From the NCBI RefSeq assembly GCF_007827595.1, contig NZ_VISR01000029.1, forward strand, positions 97,978-161,977: a DNA stretch of 64,000 nt, given 5' to 3'. Shown piece by piece: positions 9,203 to 17,655 of this stretch. The notes beneath the pieces were generated by a model. The model saw only the letters and a list, made by a program, of their open reading frames with translations, was not told the DNA's origin and searched no databases. Numbering within the stretch: position 1 is the stretch's first letter; each line of letters opens with the position of its first letter. A program made the translations under genes and the position numbers. The DNA is from Streptomyces sp. BK340 (lineage in GTDB: Bacteria; Actinomycetota; Actinomycetes; Streptomycetales; Streptomycetaceae).

Positions 9203-10003
9203 CTGGCGGCCTTTCCTGTCGGCTTGTTACGGGATGCTGGTGATCTCCGGGACGGCGGTGGTCGTCGTGAACCCGGCGCGCGTAGTCCCACGTCGTGCGC
9301 TCCACGGCCACGCCCATCAGCTCGGGCAGGCAAGAGCCGTTCTCGCCCCGGCCGACCGCCGGCACCACGACGCGGGCGACATCGCAGATGTCGGCATCGA
9401 TGTCGTCGAGGGCGCCGGTCATGACGTCCTGCATGACACGGAAGGTGCGGGTGCCGAGCTCCTGGGCGTCGGACCGGGCGTGGTGCGCCGCGGCACGGGC
9501 GGCCAGGTCGATGGTCCCGGCCCCGAACCTGGGGGCCGCGGCAAAGGACTCATCGCCCCTGGCCACGGCCCCAGCGAGTGGTCGGCGACGGTGACGGTGG
9601 AGAGCGGCCGCGCGAACCCGCCCCGGCGGGACGGCACCATGGCCGTCCCGCCGTCGGCGTACGCGGTTCCCCGGCGCAGGTCCAGCGGTCGGCCCTCGGC
9701 GGGCCGAAGCGATCCGCTGCCGTGATCACGACGGCGTCCCCCTGCCCGGCCCGCAGGTGCGCGGCGGCGAGTTCCAGTGAACTGACGCCGATGGTGCGCC
9801 ACTGCTGGACATCGAGAGCGGGCACGTAGGAGCCGAGGGTCCGCTCGGAGATGCAGGACGCGGCCGGCCAGATGTCCAGCCCCTGGAACCAGGCTGCCGT
9901 GCAACAGCAGCGAGAAGTCCGAGGGAGCCAAGCCCGAGCGGATCGGGGTGGGCTCCGCCGGACAGGTGCCCAACCCTGCGACAAAGACGCTGTCCCAGCG
10001 CAA
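9195..10003 (-). pseudogene. Decayed KAS III (DpsC-like) gene with frameshifts and a deletion
   Basis: Three reading frames together spell one ketoacyl synthase III-like protein. Frame one starts at a TTG (10003) behind GAGGAG with MRWDSVFVAGLGT and runs to LLLHGS near 9895. Homology continues in a second frame with WFQGLDIWPAAS to about 9680, returns to the first frame with DGGTAMV and LSTVTVADHSLGP to about 9570, then moves to a third frame reading DESFAAAPRFGAGTIDL to the end. Compared with DpsC-type proteins from memory, roughly 60 residues are also missing after residue ~13. At least three frameshifts make a functional product unlikely unless there are sequencing errors. The family normally selects non-acetate starter units for type II synthases. 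Confidence 0.85.
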
Positions 10004-10031
10004 CGACGTCTCCTCACGAATCGGTATGCCG

Positions 10032-10064
10032 ATGATTCGCGACGCCGTTCGAACGCTATTCGAG
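10032..10064 (-). promoter_or_regulatory. Predicted SARP operator and -10 box for the leftward starter/NRPS operon
   Basis: On the minus strand CTCGAAT and TTCGAAC are 11 bp apart (10064-10058 and 10053-10047). Nine nt after the second repeat lies AATCAT (10037-10032), a fair -10 box. The first codon of the KAS III remnant is 44 nt from the last repeat. Confidence 0.75.
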
Positions 10065-10083
10065 GACTGTCATAGCGGCCTGG

Positions 10084-10860
10084 TCACGCGGCCCGGGAGG
10101 ACATCACGGCGCTGCCGGAGAGCACCTCGTGGTGGATCCGCTGGAGGTCGGGGGACGGGTCCAGGCCCAGTTCCTCGCTCAGCAGCAGCCGGATCGTCTG
10201 GTACGCCTGCAGGGCCTCGACCCGGCGACCGGCCATGTTGAGGGCGGCGATCAGCTGGGAGTGGAACCACTCGTTGTACGGGTGCGCCGCCACCAGCTTC
10301 CGGAGATCGGCGATGACGCCCCGGTGATTGCCGCGTTCCATCTCGGCGGACACCCGGAGCTCCAGGGCGGCGATGCGCCGCTCCTCCAGGTGGGCGACGT
10401 ACGCCCCCAGGAGAGGTCCCTTGTCCACGTTGGACAGAGCGGGCCCCCTCCACAGGGCGAGGGCGCGGTTCAGCGCCTCGACGCTCTGCGTGGCCTGGCC
10501 CAGCGACAGCAGCGTCTGGCCCTCGGCCACCAGCCGCTCGAATTCCCGGACGTCGATGCGGGACCCCTCGGTCCGCAGGACGTACCCGGGCGACACGGTG
10601 CTGATCACCTGGCCGTCGGAATCGCCCCAGGACTGCCCGGCGAAGGCTTTGCGCAGCTGGTAGATGTAGGTCTGTGACGTGGTGACGGCACTGCGGGGCG
10701 GGTTTTCGCCCCAGAGCTCCTCGACGATCGAGTCGAGGCTCAGAGTCTGCCCCGAACGCAGCAGCAGAAGAGCCAGAACCTGTCGGGTCTTGGCCGCGCT
10801 GGGCGTGTAGTCACGCTGGTCGGTCGTGACCTTGAGCGGGCCGAGAATGTCGAAATGCAC
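10084..10860 (-). CDS. SARP-family pathway activator
   Basis: A 258-residue Streptomyces antibiotic regulatory protein of the AfsR/DnrI/RedD type. Residues ~1-95 form an OmpR-like winged helix (MHFDILGPLKV, then QTLSLDSIVEELWGENPP and QTYIYQLRKAF), and ~98-245 form the bacterial transcriptional activation domain. It has no ATPase domain, so it is a small cluster-situated activator. The GTG at 10860 is preceded by GGGGGA at good spacing. The many 11-bp direct repeats upstream of cluster genes are the expected binding sites of such a protein, so it is the likely on-switch for the pathway. Confidence 0.93.
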   Translation of the reverse strand: MHFDILGPLKVTTDQRDYTPSAAKTRQVLALLLLRSGQTLSLDSIVEELWGENPPRSAVTTSQTYIYQLRKAFAGQSWGDSDGQVISTVSPGYVLRTEGSRIDVREFERLVAEGQTLLSLGQATQSVEALNRALALWRGPALSNVDKGPLLGAYVAHLEERRIAALELRVSAEMERGNHRGVIADLRKLVAAHPYNEWFHSQLIAALNMAGRRVEALQAYQTIRLLLSEELGLDPSPDLQRIHHEVLSGSAVMSSRAA

Positions 10861-11227
10861 CGTGTATTCCCCCTGTTGAATCGGTGTGTCTCGATCAGCT
10901 CGACGCTAGGTCCGGACCTCACTCGGCCTCAAGGGGCGGCGGCGAAGATGCGGCGATGGAAGCATGCGGGCGACGCGCCGCCTGCCACTCCTGCTACTCC
11001 CGACGCACTCGAATGTCTCTTTCGGCCACTCTCCTCCTTCATGACTCTCTGATCGCTCCCCTATCATGCCCCGCCGAGCCACCCTCATGCGACCGATCGG
11101 GCGGCAACCGCACGACGCCTCGGGCGACTTCGCTCCGAACGGCAAAAACCGCAGGTCACCATGGGGTTTCCTGCGGTTGTCGATGAGCCGGCGCCGGGTC
11201 GGCCGACGAAGGTCGGGAGCGGCGGCG
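10861..11227. other. Intergenic region between SARP gene and luciferase-like gene
   Basis: No gene is convincing here. It should hold the SARP promoter near its left end and holds the terminator of the luciferase-like gene near its right end. Short open frames in it have no ribosome site and no recognisable product. Confidence 0.6.
11144..11178 (-). terminator. Terminator of the luciferase-like monooxygenase gene
   Basis: Nine-bp arms AACCGCAGG/CCTGCGGTT (11147-11155 and 11170-11178). Read on the minus strand the stem is followed by a run of T, about 50-80 nt past the stop codon. Confidence 0.65.
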
Positions 11228-11250
11228 TCAGCCGCCGACGGCGGCTGACG
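11226..11250. repeat. 25-bp near-perfect palindrome over a stop codon
   Basis: CGTCAGCCGCCG-A-CGGCGGCTGACG spans 11226-11250 and includes the stop codon of the luciferase-like gene (11228-11230). It can form a 12-bp hairpin at the extreme 3' end of that coding sequence. Confidence 0.7.
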
Positions 11251-12313
11251 GTTCACGCACCTCGGCGAGCGAGGCGAGGCCGTCGAGAACCCGCCACGGT
11301 TCTCCGATGAAGTCGATCAGGCAGGCGATCTCGTCCACTCCCATGCTCTTCACCTGCCGTACGACCTCGCGGCAGTGCTCCACGGAGCCGATGAGGGACC
11401 GCCCGTCGAGGTAGCGATTGACGCCGAGTTCGGCCAGCCTGCCGCGGGCATGGTCCACCGACATGAACTCGCTGCCCTCTTTGCCCCCGCTCATCAGTCC
11501 ACCGGAGTCGACAGCCTTCGCCTCCAGGTCGATCGCGGAGAGCAGGTAACGCTTGAGCCAGGGGGCGGCGTAGTCGCGGGCTTCCTCGTCGGTCGGTGCG
11601 ACAAAGGTGTGCATCATGAGCGTCACCTTGCCCCCGTCCGGCCAGCCGGCCAGCTTGCGGGCCTCGCGGTAGGTGGCGATCTTGGCGCCCAGGGCCTCGA
11701 CGTCCTGGTTCTCCAGGTGGGTGAGGAGGTTGGTGCCCAGTTCGCCGGCGTGCCGGAAGGTCTCCTCACTGCGGGATGCGGTGATCCACAGATCCAGGTC
11801 GGACTGGACCGGGCGGGGGTAGACGTCCAACTCGACCGTGGCGCCGAGGGAGTTCTCGGCACGCCACTTGCCGGTGGACCACACCTCACGGATCCGGTGG
11901 ATGTCGTCGAGCATCCGGGCCCTGCGGGTCTCGTACTCGTCCTTGGCCAGTACGAAGTCGTTGACGTTCCAACCGGAGCCGACCGAGATCCCGACCCGGC
12001 CCCCGGAGATACCGTCGACCATCGCGAAGTCCTCGATCAGCCGGGCGGTCGGGTGCAGTGGGGTGACCACGCTGCCCGCCCGGACCTGGACCCGATCGGT
12101 CACCGCGGCGATCGCGGCACAGGTCACGGCCGGGTTGGGGAACGCGCCGCCGAACCTGTGGAAATGCCGCTCCGGTGTCGAGACGAAGGAGAAACCCAGC
12201 CGGTCCGCTTCCCGCGCGGCGTCCAGCATGAGCCGATACGTATCGGCCGATTCATCACCGACCGCGGCGAAGAAGAAGAGCCCGAAATCGATGTCGTCGC
12301 GATTATTCCGCAT
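11228..12313 (-). CDS. Luciferase-like (LLM) flavin-dependent monooxygenase
   Basis: A 361-residue bacterial-luciferase-type oxidoreductase, closest in character to the LLM proteins found in natural-product clusters (MupA-like). It has the N-terminal DFGLFFFAAV strand, STPERHFH, the TDRVQVRAGSVVTPLHP stretch and SGGRVGISVGSGWN that build the FMN-binding TIM barrel. It needs reduced FMN, probably from the flavin reductase at 6882. ATG 12313 is used because GAGAGG lies ~10 nt upstream; an upstream in-frame start at 12343 has no site. Likely role is an oxygenation or Baeyer-Villiger-type step; the substrate is unknown. Confidence 0.9.
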   Translation of the reverse strand: MRNNRDDIDFGLFFFAAVGDESADTYRLMLDAAREADRLGFSFVSTPERHFHRFGGAFPNPAVTCAAIAAVTDRVQVRAGSVVTPLHPTARLIEDFAMVDGISGGRVGISVGSGWNVNDFVLAKDEYETRRARMLDDIHRIREVWSTGKWRAENSLGATVELDVYPRPVQSDLDLWITASRSEETFRHAGELGTNLLTHLENQDVEALGAKIATYREARKLAGWPDGGKVTLMMHTFVAPTDEEARDYAAPWLKRYLLSAIDLEAKAVDSGGLMSGGKEGSEFMSVDHARGRLAELGVNRYLDGRSLIGSVEHCREVVRQVKSMGVDEIACLIDFIGEPWRVLDGLASLAEVREPSAAVGG

Positions 12314-12364
12314 GGGCCGATCGCCTCTCGCGATAAGAAACAACTCCCGAACAGCAACTGCGTT

Positions 12365-12397
12365 ATCGTCCCGTCGGGAATTGGAGGGAACTTCGAG
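12365..12397 (-). promoter_or_regulatory. Predicted SARP operator and -10 box for the luciferase-like gene
   Basis: Minus-strand heptamers CTCGAAG (12397-12391) and CTCCAAT (12386-12380) are 11 bp apart; GACGAT (12370-12365) begins 9 nt later. The start codon is 67 nt from the last repeat. Confidence 0.75.
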
Positions 12398-12568
12398 GCG
12401 CGATGGACCGCCGCCAACGGGACCTCTCCTCCGTGCAGTTGCCCTTGCCTCGCCTGGTCAGCCAGACATTTGTACTGTCCAGCTCCGCATATATGTCCCT
12501 TGTCGGCGTGCGGGCGTCTCGGACAGCATGGTTACCCAGAGAACGACATCAACGTTTGGAGCCCCGCG

Positions 12569-12652
12569 GTGATCTACACCCTCATCATTGCCATCGGCGT
12601 CATCTGCTTCCTTATCGGTTTCTATCGAAACGTCATCCGGAAGAAGAAGTAA
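12569..12652 (+). CDS. 27-residue single-span membrane microprotein
   Basis: GTG at 12569 opens a 27-codon frame: about 16 hydrophobic residues (IYTLIIAIGVICFLIGF) followed by YRNVIRKKK and TAA. A TTTGGAG ribosome site ends 7 nt before the GTG. The form is a single transmembrane helix with a basic cytosolic tail, as in small regulatory membrane peptides or small toxins. It lies alone in the divergent region between the luciferase-like and methyltransferase genes, 121 nt before the latter. No family is recognised; it could be chance, but hydrophobic segment, basic tail, ribosome site and stop coincide. Confidence 0.5.
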   Translation: MIYTLIIAIGVICFLIGFYRNVIRKKK

Positions 12653-12773
12653 CGGGCCGACCCGCGGCGGGCGTAATGCCGCGCCAGCGGACCGATATCC
12701 GGCCTTGAAGGATCCTCTAACCATTGTGGTGACGATGGGTGGACGAGGATCCATCGACCGGAAGGCACCCCAA

Positions 12774-13802
12774 GTGACAGCGGATCTGGAAGCAATCGCG
12801 GAAGCGGTGGCGATCGGCCGGCTCAGCAACGCCTATGCCCAGTCCAAACTTCTGCACAGCGCTGTGGAGCTGGGTGTCTTCGAGGCTCTCGCGGCGGGCC
12901 CGGCCGACGAGCAGCTGCTCCGGAGCAAGATCGGACTGCACCCCCGTCTGTCCGGCCAGTTCCTGGACGCGCTCGTGGCACTCGGACTCCTGGTGAAGTC
13001 GGACGGCTCCTACACCAACAGCACCGCTGCCCAGCGGCTGCTGGTGTCGGGTGGGCCGGACTTCATGGGAGACCTGTGCCGGGTCGCCGCGATGCGGCAC
13101 TACCCCATGTGGGGCCGGCTCACGGAGGCACTGCGCGACGGCGAGCCCAAGTCGGATCGTGCGGTCGGGCCCGATCCGTTCAAGAAGCTGTACGAAAACC
13201 CGGAGCTGGCCCGCAAGTTCCTGGCCCACATGGACTCGGCGCACGCCATGGTGGGACCCCAGCTCGCCGACCTGCTCGACTGGAAGGGCTACGAGTCCTT
13301 CGTGGACGTTGGCGGCGCGCGGGGCAATCTGGCCGCGCAGATCGTCCGGGCCCACCCGCATCTGCGGGGCGGCGTCTTCGAACTCCCGGCCGTGGAGACG
13401 GTCTTCGACGAGCACATGAAGCACCTGGGCACCGACGCCTCGGTCCGCTTCCACGGCGGGGACTTCTTCGTCGACCCGCTGCCCGAAGCGGACGTCGTGA
13501 TCTTCGGGCACGTCCTGCACGACTGGTCGGCGGACCGAGCCCAGACCCTGATCGAGCGGGCCTACCCGGCCGTACGGCCCGGCGGTGCGCTGGTGATCTA
13601 CGACCAGATGCTCGACACCGACCACCCCGACCTGCACAGCCTGCTGGGCAGCTTCACGGTGGCCCTGACGACGGGCGGTACCGAATACACCACCGACGAA
13701 TACCGGAGCTGGGTCGAGAAGGCCGGCTTCCGGGTCACCGGGCTCCACAACATCGTCACGATCGGCAACGACGTCGTCCTGATCGCGGTCAAGGACCGCT
13801 GA
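12774..13802 (+). CDS. SAM-dependent O-methyltransferase (AcrA/DnrK-type)
   Basis: A 342-residue class I methyltransferase of the plant-type O-methyltransferase family found in aromatic polyketide clusters (DnrK, TcmN/TcmO-like). Residues 1-~100 form the winged-helix dimerisation domain and DVGGARGNL at 178-186 is the SAM-binding loop; GHVLHDW near 245 contains the family's HxxHDW motif with its usual His. GTG at 12774 is preferred because GGAAGG ends 8 nt upstream; the ATG at 12735 has no site. It begins a rightward run with two glycosyltransferases, so it may methylate a phenol on the aglycone or a sugar hydroxyl. Confidence 0.9.
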   Translation: MTADLEAIAEAVAIGRLSNAYAQSKLLHSAVELGVFEALAAGPADEQLLRSKIGLHPRLSGQFLDALVALGLLVKSDGSYTNSTAAQRLLVSGGPDFMGDLCRVAAMRHYPMWGRLTEALRDGEPKSDRAVGPDPFKKLYENPELARKFLAHMDSAHAMVGPQLADLLDWKGYESFVDVGGARGNLAAQIVRAHPHLRGGVFELPAVETVFDEHMKHLGTDASVRFHGGDFFVDPLPEADVVIFGHVLHDWSADRAQTLIERAYPAVRPGGALVIYDQMLDTDHPDLHSLLGSFTVALTTGGTEYTTDEYRSWVEKAGFRVTGLHNIVTIGNDVVLIAVKDR

Positions 13803-13876
13803 GCGGCAGGGACACCGCAGCACCTGATCGGTCGTCCGCCCTCCAGCCCCTCCGCCTCCGAGATTGCGAGACCTCA

Positions 13877-15031
13877 ATGCGCGTTCTCATGACATCTTTT
13901 CCCAAACCTTCTCATTTCGCCCACATGGTCCCGCTCGCCTGGGCCCTGCGCGCCTCAGGCCACGAGGTCATCGCCGCCGCCCAGCCGGACCTCGCCCCGA
14001 TGGTGGCATCGGCCGGGCTGAGCATGGCCCAGGTCGGCGGGCACTACTACGCCGACGACCTGATGCTGCGCCACCTGCACGACGGCCGACGGCTCCTGGA
14101 GCTGACCGATCCCACCACGCCCCGGTCGCTCCAGGACTCGGCGAAGACCTGGCAGATGCACGCCCGGTATGTGCTGCCCCGCTACCTGGAGTTCGCGCGG
14201 CAGTGGAAGCCGGACCTCATCCTGTCCGAGAAGCTGGAGTTCGCCGGCCCGATCGTGGCGAAGGCGCTCGGCATCCCCTCCGTCCACCACCGGTTCGGTG
14301 TCGATGCCTACACCGATCCGGGGCTCGCGGCGGCGTCCGACTCCCTCCATATGTCCTGTGAGCGGCTGGGCCTCGACGGCTACCCGGAGGCGTCGCTGAT
14401 CCTCGATCCGTGTCCGCCGGAGCTGCAGATGCCGGGGCTCAAGCCGGGCCGCTCCGTCCGCCACGTGCCGTTCAACGGCGCCGGTCTGATGCCGTCATGG
14501 GCCCGGCGGGGCGAGCGGCGGCGGGTGTGCGTGAGCCTGGGCAACCAGACCCTGCTCCTCAACGGCGTTCCGCTGCTGAGGCACGTGATCGAGGCGTTCG
14601 AGGGTCTCGACCACCTGGAGGTCCTGGTCACGGCCGAGTCGCGGTACCTGGAGGCCATCGGCGACGTGCCGCACCACGTGCGCATCGTCGAGCCCACACC
14701 GCTCAACCTGTTCCTCGACAGCTGCGACCTGCTGATCAGCCACGGCGGTCCGGGCACCATGCTCACCGCCTTGGGAATGGGGATCCCCCAGCTCATCCTG
14801 CCGCAGTGGACCGGCCACTTCGAGACGGGCAGCCGACTGGCCGAACTCGGCGCGGGGCGCACCCTGGAGAACGCGGCGGACCAGGACAATCCGCTGCTCG
14901 TACGGGAAGCGGTGCTCGCCCTGCTTGAGGAGGACGGCTACCGCAAGGCGGCGATGGGACTTGCCGATTCGATGAAGTCCCTGCCCACCCCCGCCGAGCT
15001 CGTGCCCGACCTCGAGGCCCTGGCCGGATAG
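13877..15031 (+). CDS. Glycosyltransferase 1 of a tandem pair
   Basis: A 384-residue GT-B glycosyltransferase of the antibiotic MGT/GT1 class. It has the N-terminal MRVLMTSFPKPSHFAHMVPLA acceptor-domain opening, and the C-terminal nucleotide-sugar signature reads LLISHGGPGTMLTAL followed by GIPQLILPQWTGHFETG. It would transfer an activated deoxyhexose to the aglycone or to another sugar. The ATG at 13877 matches the opening of the neighbouring paralogue. Conserved blocks such as LGNQTLLLNGVPLL are almost identical, even at DNA level, to the next gene, so the pair arose by tandem duplication. Confidence 0.92.
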   Translation: MRVLMTSFPKPSHFAHMVPLAWALRASGHEVIAAAQPDLAPMVASAGLSMAQVGGHYYADDLMLRHLHDGRRLLELTDPTTPRSLQDSAKTWQMHARYVLPRYLEFARQWKPDLILSEKLEFAGPIVAKALGIPSVHHRFGVDAYTDPGLAAASDSLHMSCERLGLDGYPEASLILDPCPPELQMPGLKPGRSVRHVPFNGAGLMPSWARRGERRRVCVSLGNQTLLLNGVPLLRHVIEAFEGLDHLEVLVTAESRYLEAIGDVPHHVRIVEPTPLNLFLDSCDLLISHGGPGTMLTALGMGIPQLILPQWTGHFETGSRLAELGAGRTLENAADQDNPLLVREAVLALLEEDGYRKAAMGLADSMKSLPTPAELVPDLEALAG

Positions 15032-15043
15032 ACGGAGCCCCCT

Positions 15044-16219
15044 GTGCGTGTACTGATGATGAGTTCCCCGCTGGCCTCGCACTTCGCCGCCATGGTGCCC
15101 CTCGCCTGGGTGCTGCGTGCGGCGGGGCACGAGGTGCTGGGTGCGGGGCGTCCCGACATGGCGGCCGCGCCCCTCTCCGCGGGGCTGTCCGCCGTCACCA
15201 TGGGCGAGCCGGTCGGCTTCAACGAACAGCTCGCCCGCTATCTGCCAGCGGGCATGCGCCCCGTCCAGGCCTTCGGGCGTGGCCTTTTCGACCGCATCGA
15301 GCAAGGATGCGAGCAGTGGTTCCTCGACGACCTCGTGGTGCTGCCCGAGTACCTGGACTTCGCCCGGCGCTGGCGTCCGGACCTCGTCGTCTCCGAACAG
15401 ATCGACTTCGCTGGTACGGTCGTCGCCGGTGCGCTGGGTGTCCCGCACGTCCGGCACCGCTGGGGTGTGGACCCGCTGAGCGGACCGCTGGGCGGGATGG
15501 CCGCGGAGTTGTTCGGTCCCCTGTGCGAGAAGCTCGGTCTGGGCGGGCTGCCCGAGTCGGCGCTGGTCCTCGACCCCTGCCCACCCGAGCTCCAGCTGCC
15601 GGAGGCCGCGGCCGGTGTGCCGATCCGCCCGGTTCCCTTCAACGGCAACGGGCGGCTGCCGTCCTGGGCCCGACGGGGTGAGCGGCGGCGGGTGTGCGTG
15701 AGCTTGGGCAACCAGACCCTGCTCCTCAACGGCGTGCCCTTGTTCCGGCACGTGATCGATGCCTTCGACGGCCTCGACGACCTGGAGGTCCTGGTCACCG
15801 TCGCCCCCGAGTACCGGGAGGCGCTCGGCGAACCGCCGACGAGCGTACGCCTGGTGGATCCCGCCCCGCTGTCCCTCTTCCTCGCCGACTGCGACCTGCT
15901 CGTCCACCACGGCGGTGCCGGGACGGCCATGACCGCCACGACGGTGGGGATACCGCAACTGATACTCCCCCAGATCGCCGACCAGTTCTTCCACGCGGAC
16001 CGCATCGTGGCGGCCGGGGCGGCGATCGCGCTGGAGGACGCGGCGGATCAGGACAATCCGCGCCTGGTGCGGCAGGCGGCGCTCGATCTGCTGGGCGACG
16101 ACCGCCACCGCAAGGCCGCGAGGGTGCTGCGGGACGCGGTGGAGGCCATGCCCGCGCCCGCGGACCTCGTTCCCGACCTCGAAGCGCTCGCCGCTGACGA
16201 GCGCCCAGTACGGAGGTGA
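15044..16219 (+). CDS. Glycosyltransferase 2 of a tandem pair
   Basis: A 391-residue GT-B glycosyltransferase paralogous to the gene just upstream (gap 12 nt). It opens with GTG as MRVLMMSSPLASHFAAMVPLA, and the donor-binding signature reads LLVHHGGAGTAMTAT then GIPQLILPQIADQFFHA, so it keeps the double His-Gly-Gly motif better than its neighbour. A region around 15660-15740 is nearly identical in DNA to 14500-14580. Together with the partial gene at the left edge this gives three glycosyltransferases, which suggests a multiply glycosylated product or branching sugar steps. Confidence 0.92.
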   Translation: MRVLMMSSPLASHFAAMVPLAWVLRAAGHEVLGAGRPDMAAAPLSAGLSAVTMGEPVGFNEQLARYLPAGMRPVQAFGRGLFDRIEQGCEQWFLDDLVVLPEYLDFARRWRPDLVVSEQIDFAGTVVAGALGVPHVRHRWGVDPLSGPLGGMAAELFGPLCEKLGLGGLPESALVLDPCPPELQLPEAAAGVPIRPVPFNGNGRLPSWARRGERRRVCVSLGNQTLLLNGVPLFRHVIDAFDGLDDLEVLVTVAPEYREALGEPPTSVRLVDPAPLSLFLADCDLLVHHGGAGTAMTATTVGIPQLILPQIADQFFHADRIVAAGAAIALEDAADQDNPRLVRQAALDLLGDDRHRKAARVLRDAVEAMPAPADLVPDLEALAADERPVRR

Positions 16220-16225
16220 AACTGC

Positions 16226-17002
16226 ATGGAGATCATCGGACGTGGCTTCCTCGCCAGGCATCTGCGGCCGATAGCCGACGCCCACCCCGGGGTTGTTCTG
16301 CTGGCGGCCGGGGTGTCGGCGGCAGGGGACAGCCCGCAGGCCGAGTTCGGCCGGGAGGCCGATCTCCTCTACCAGACCATCGGCCGCTGCGAGGAGCGCG
16401 GCGAACGGCTGGTGCTGTTCTCCACCGCTGCCACCGGCATGTATTCGCTGCAGGGCGAGGCGGGACGGGAATCCGGACCGGTCCGGCCGGCGACGGCGTA
16501 CGGCCGGCACAAGCTCGCCCTGGAGGCGGTCCTCGCCTCCTCACGTCTCGACTATCTGATCCTGCGCCTCGCCCACGTGGTCGGTCCGCACCAGCCGGCT
16601 CACCAGCTCCTGCCGTCGCTCACCCGGCAGGTCGCCTCGGGCAAGGTCAGGATCCACCGCGGCGCGAGACGGGATCTGATCGACGTCAGCGACGTGGTGC
16701 ACATCGTCGACGGGCTGCTGAGCACGGGCATCGCCCGTGAGGTGGTGAACGTCGCCTCCGGCCGCGCGGCGCCGGTCGAGGAGATCGTCGGCCACATCGA
16801 GACCTGCCTCGGCGTCCGTGCCGAGCGCGAGTTCCTGGACGCCGCCGGCGCCGCCCAGCCGGTCTCGATCGGCAAACTCCGCCGGCTCCTGCCGTCCGTC
16901 CAGGACATCGGCTTCGGCCCCGACTATCACCGCGCCGTGCTCGACAAGTACGTACGGAATTACGCGGAGCAGACCGCCCCTTCTTACGAAAGGTCCCACT
17001 GA
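16226..17002 (+). CDS. NAD-dependent epimerase/dehydratase, likely NDP-hexose 4-ketoreductase
   Basis: A 258-residue short extended-SDR protein. It opens with a compact Rossmann loop, IIGRGFLARHL, and has the catalytic YGRHK (Tyr and Lys four apart) near residue 92. The shortened N-terminus and overall length resemble NDP-hexose 4-ketoreductases of the UrdR/UrdZ3/LanZ3 type, the last step in making 2,6-dideoxysugars. It begins 6 nt after glycosyltransferase 2, so sugar completion and transfer are co-transcribed. The stereochemistry of the reduction cannot be read from sequence. Confidence 0.8.
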   Translation: MEIIGRGFLARHLRPIADAHPGVVLLAAGVSAAGDSPQAEFGREADLLYQTIGRCEERGERLVLFSTAATGMYSLQGEAGRESGPVRPATAYGRHKLALEAVLASSRLDYLILRLAHVVGPHQPAHQLLPSLTRQVASGKVRIHRGARRDLIDVSDVVHIVDGLLSTGIAREVVNVASGRAAPVEEIVGHIETCLGVRAEREFLDAAGAAQPVSIGKLRRLLPSVQDIGFGPDYHRAVLDKYVRNYAEQTAPSYERSH

Positions 17003-17004
17003 TC

Positions 17005-17577
17005 ATGTCCCACCCCACCGGCGGCCAGGCCGTCTCGATCGCCCGCTTCACGCTCAAGACCGAGTTCGCGGCCAAGGGCGCCGAGTTCGAGGCGCTCTTC
17101 CCCACGTACGTGGCCGCCGCCAAGGCGGCGGAGGGCACGCTCCGCACCGGCCTCGCCTCCTCCACCACCTCGTCCGGGCGGTACCTCCAGCTGACCTGGT
17201 GGCGGGACTCCGAGGCCCGGCAGGCCATGATGAGCGACCCCGCCCTCTTCCGGAACGTGGGCATCAAGTACTTCACCATGGCCCGGCACGACAAGGTCAA
17301 TGGCGACTCGATCGCGGGCGGCCTCCCCGACGTGCCGTACGCGGTCGTGGCGCTGACCGAGCTGCCCGCCACCGAGGAGAACCCCGTCCTCCAGGCCCTG
17401 CACGGCCTGGACGGCTTCCTGGCGGACCAGCTCGTACAGCCCGACGAGGAGGACGGCCGCTACCTGCTGACCTGGTGGCGGGACGAGGACGCCTTCCGCG
17501 CGGCGCTCGCCACGGCGCCGGCCGCCCTCGACGGCGCCGAGTCGTTCGCCTTCCTCGCGGACGAGGTCAGCGGCTGA
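17005..17577 (+). CDS. ABM-type monooxygenase, two-repeat form
   Basis: A 190-residue antibiotic biosynthesis monooxygenase-like protein made of two ferredoxin-fold halves; each half ends in an LTWWR motif (near residues 63 and 153). Cofactor-free ABM enzymes (ActVA-Orf6, TcmH, SnoaB) oxidise anthrone-type carbons to quinones. The gene starts 2 nt after the sugar reductase stop and is the last gene of the rightward operon, closed by a strong hairpin. A second ABM-like gene of different sequence converges on it from the right. Whether each half keeps an active pocket is not known. Confidence 0.85.
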   Translation: MSHPTGGQAVSIARFTLKTEFAAKGAEFEALFPTYVAAAKAAEGTLRTGLASSTTSSGRYLQLTWWRDSEARQAMMSDPALFRNVGIKYFTMARHDKVNGDSIAGGLPDVPYAVVALTELPATEENPVLQALHGLDGFLADQLVQPDEEDGRYLLTWWRDEDAFRAALATAPAALDGAESFAFLADEVSG

Positions 17578-17597
17578 CGGCCCGCACCCGGCGCGCA

Positions 17598-17638
17598 CAT
17601 GGAAGAGGGCCAGGCGGTGCGCCTGGCCCTCTTCCATG
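17598..17638. terminator. Strong bidirectional terminator
   Basis: Perfect 19-bp stem (17598-17616 with 17620-17638) and a 3-nt GTG loop between two convergent ABM genes. Confidence 0.9.
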
Positions 17639-17655
17639 GACACCGTCAGTGGCGG

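Noticed and set aside
11375..12568. Upstream in-frame extension of the 27-residue peptide
   Set aside because: The extension runs antisense through the luciferase-like gene and reads as low-complexity shadow; only the last 28 codons have a ribosome site of their own.
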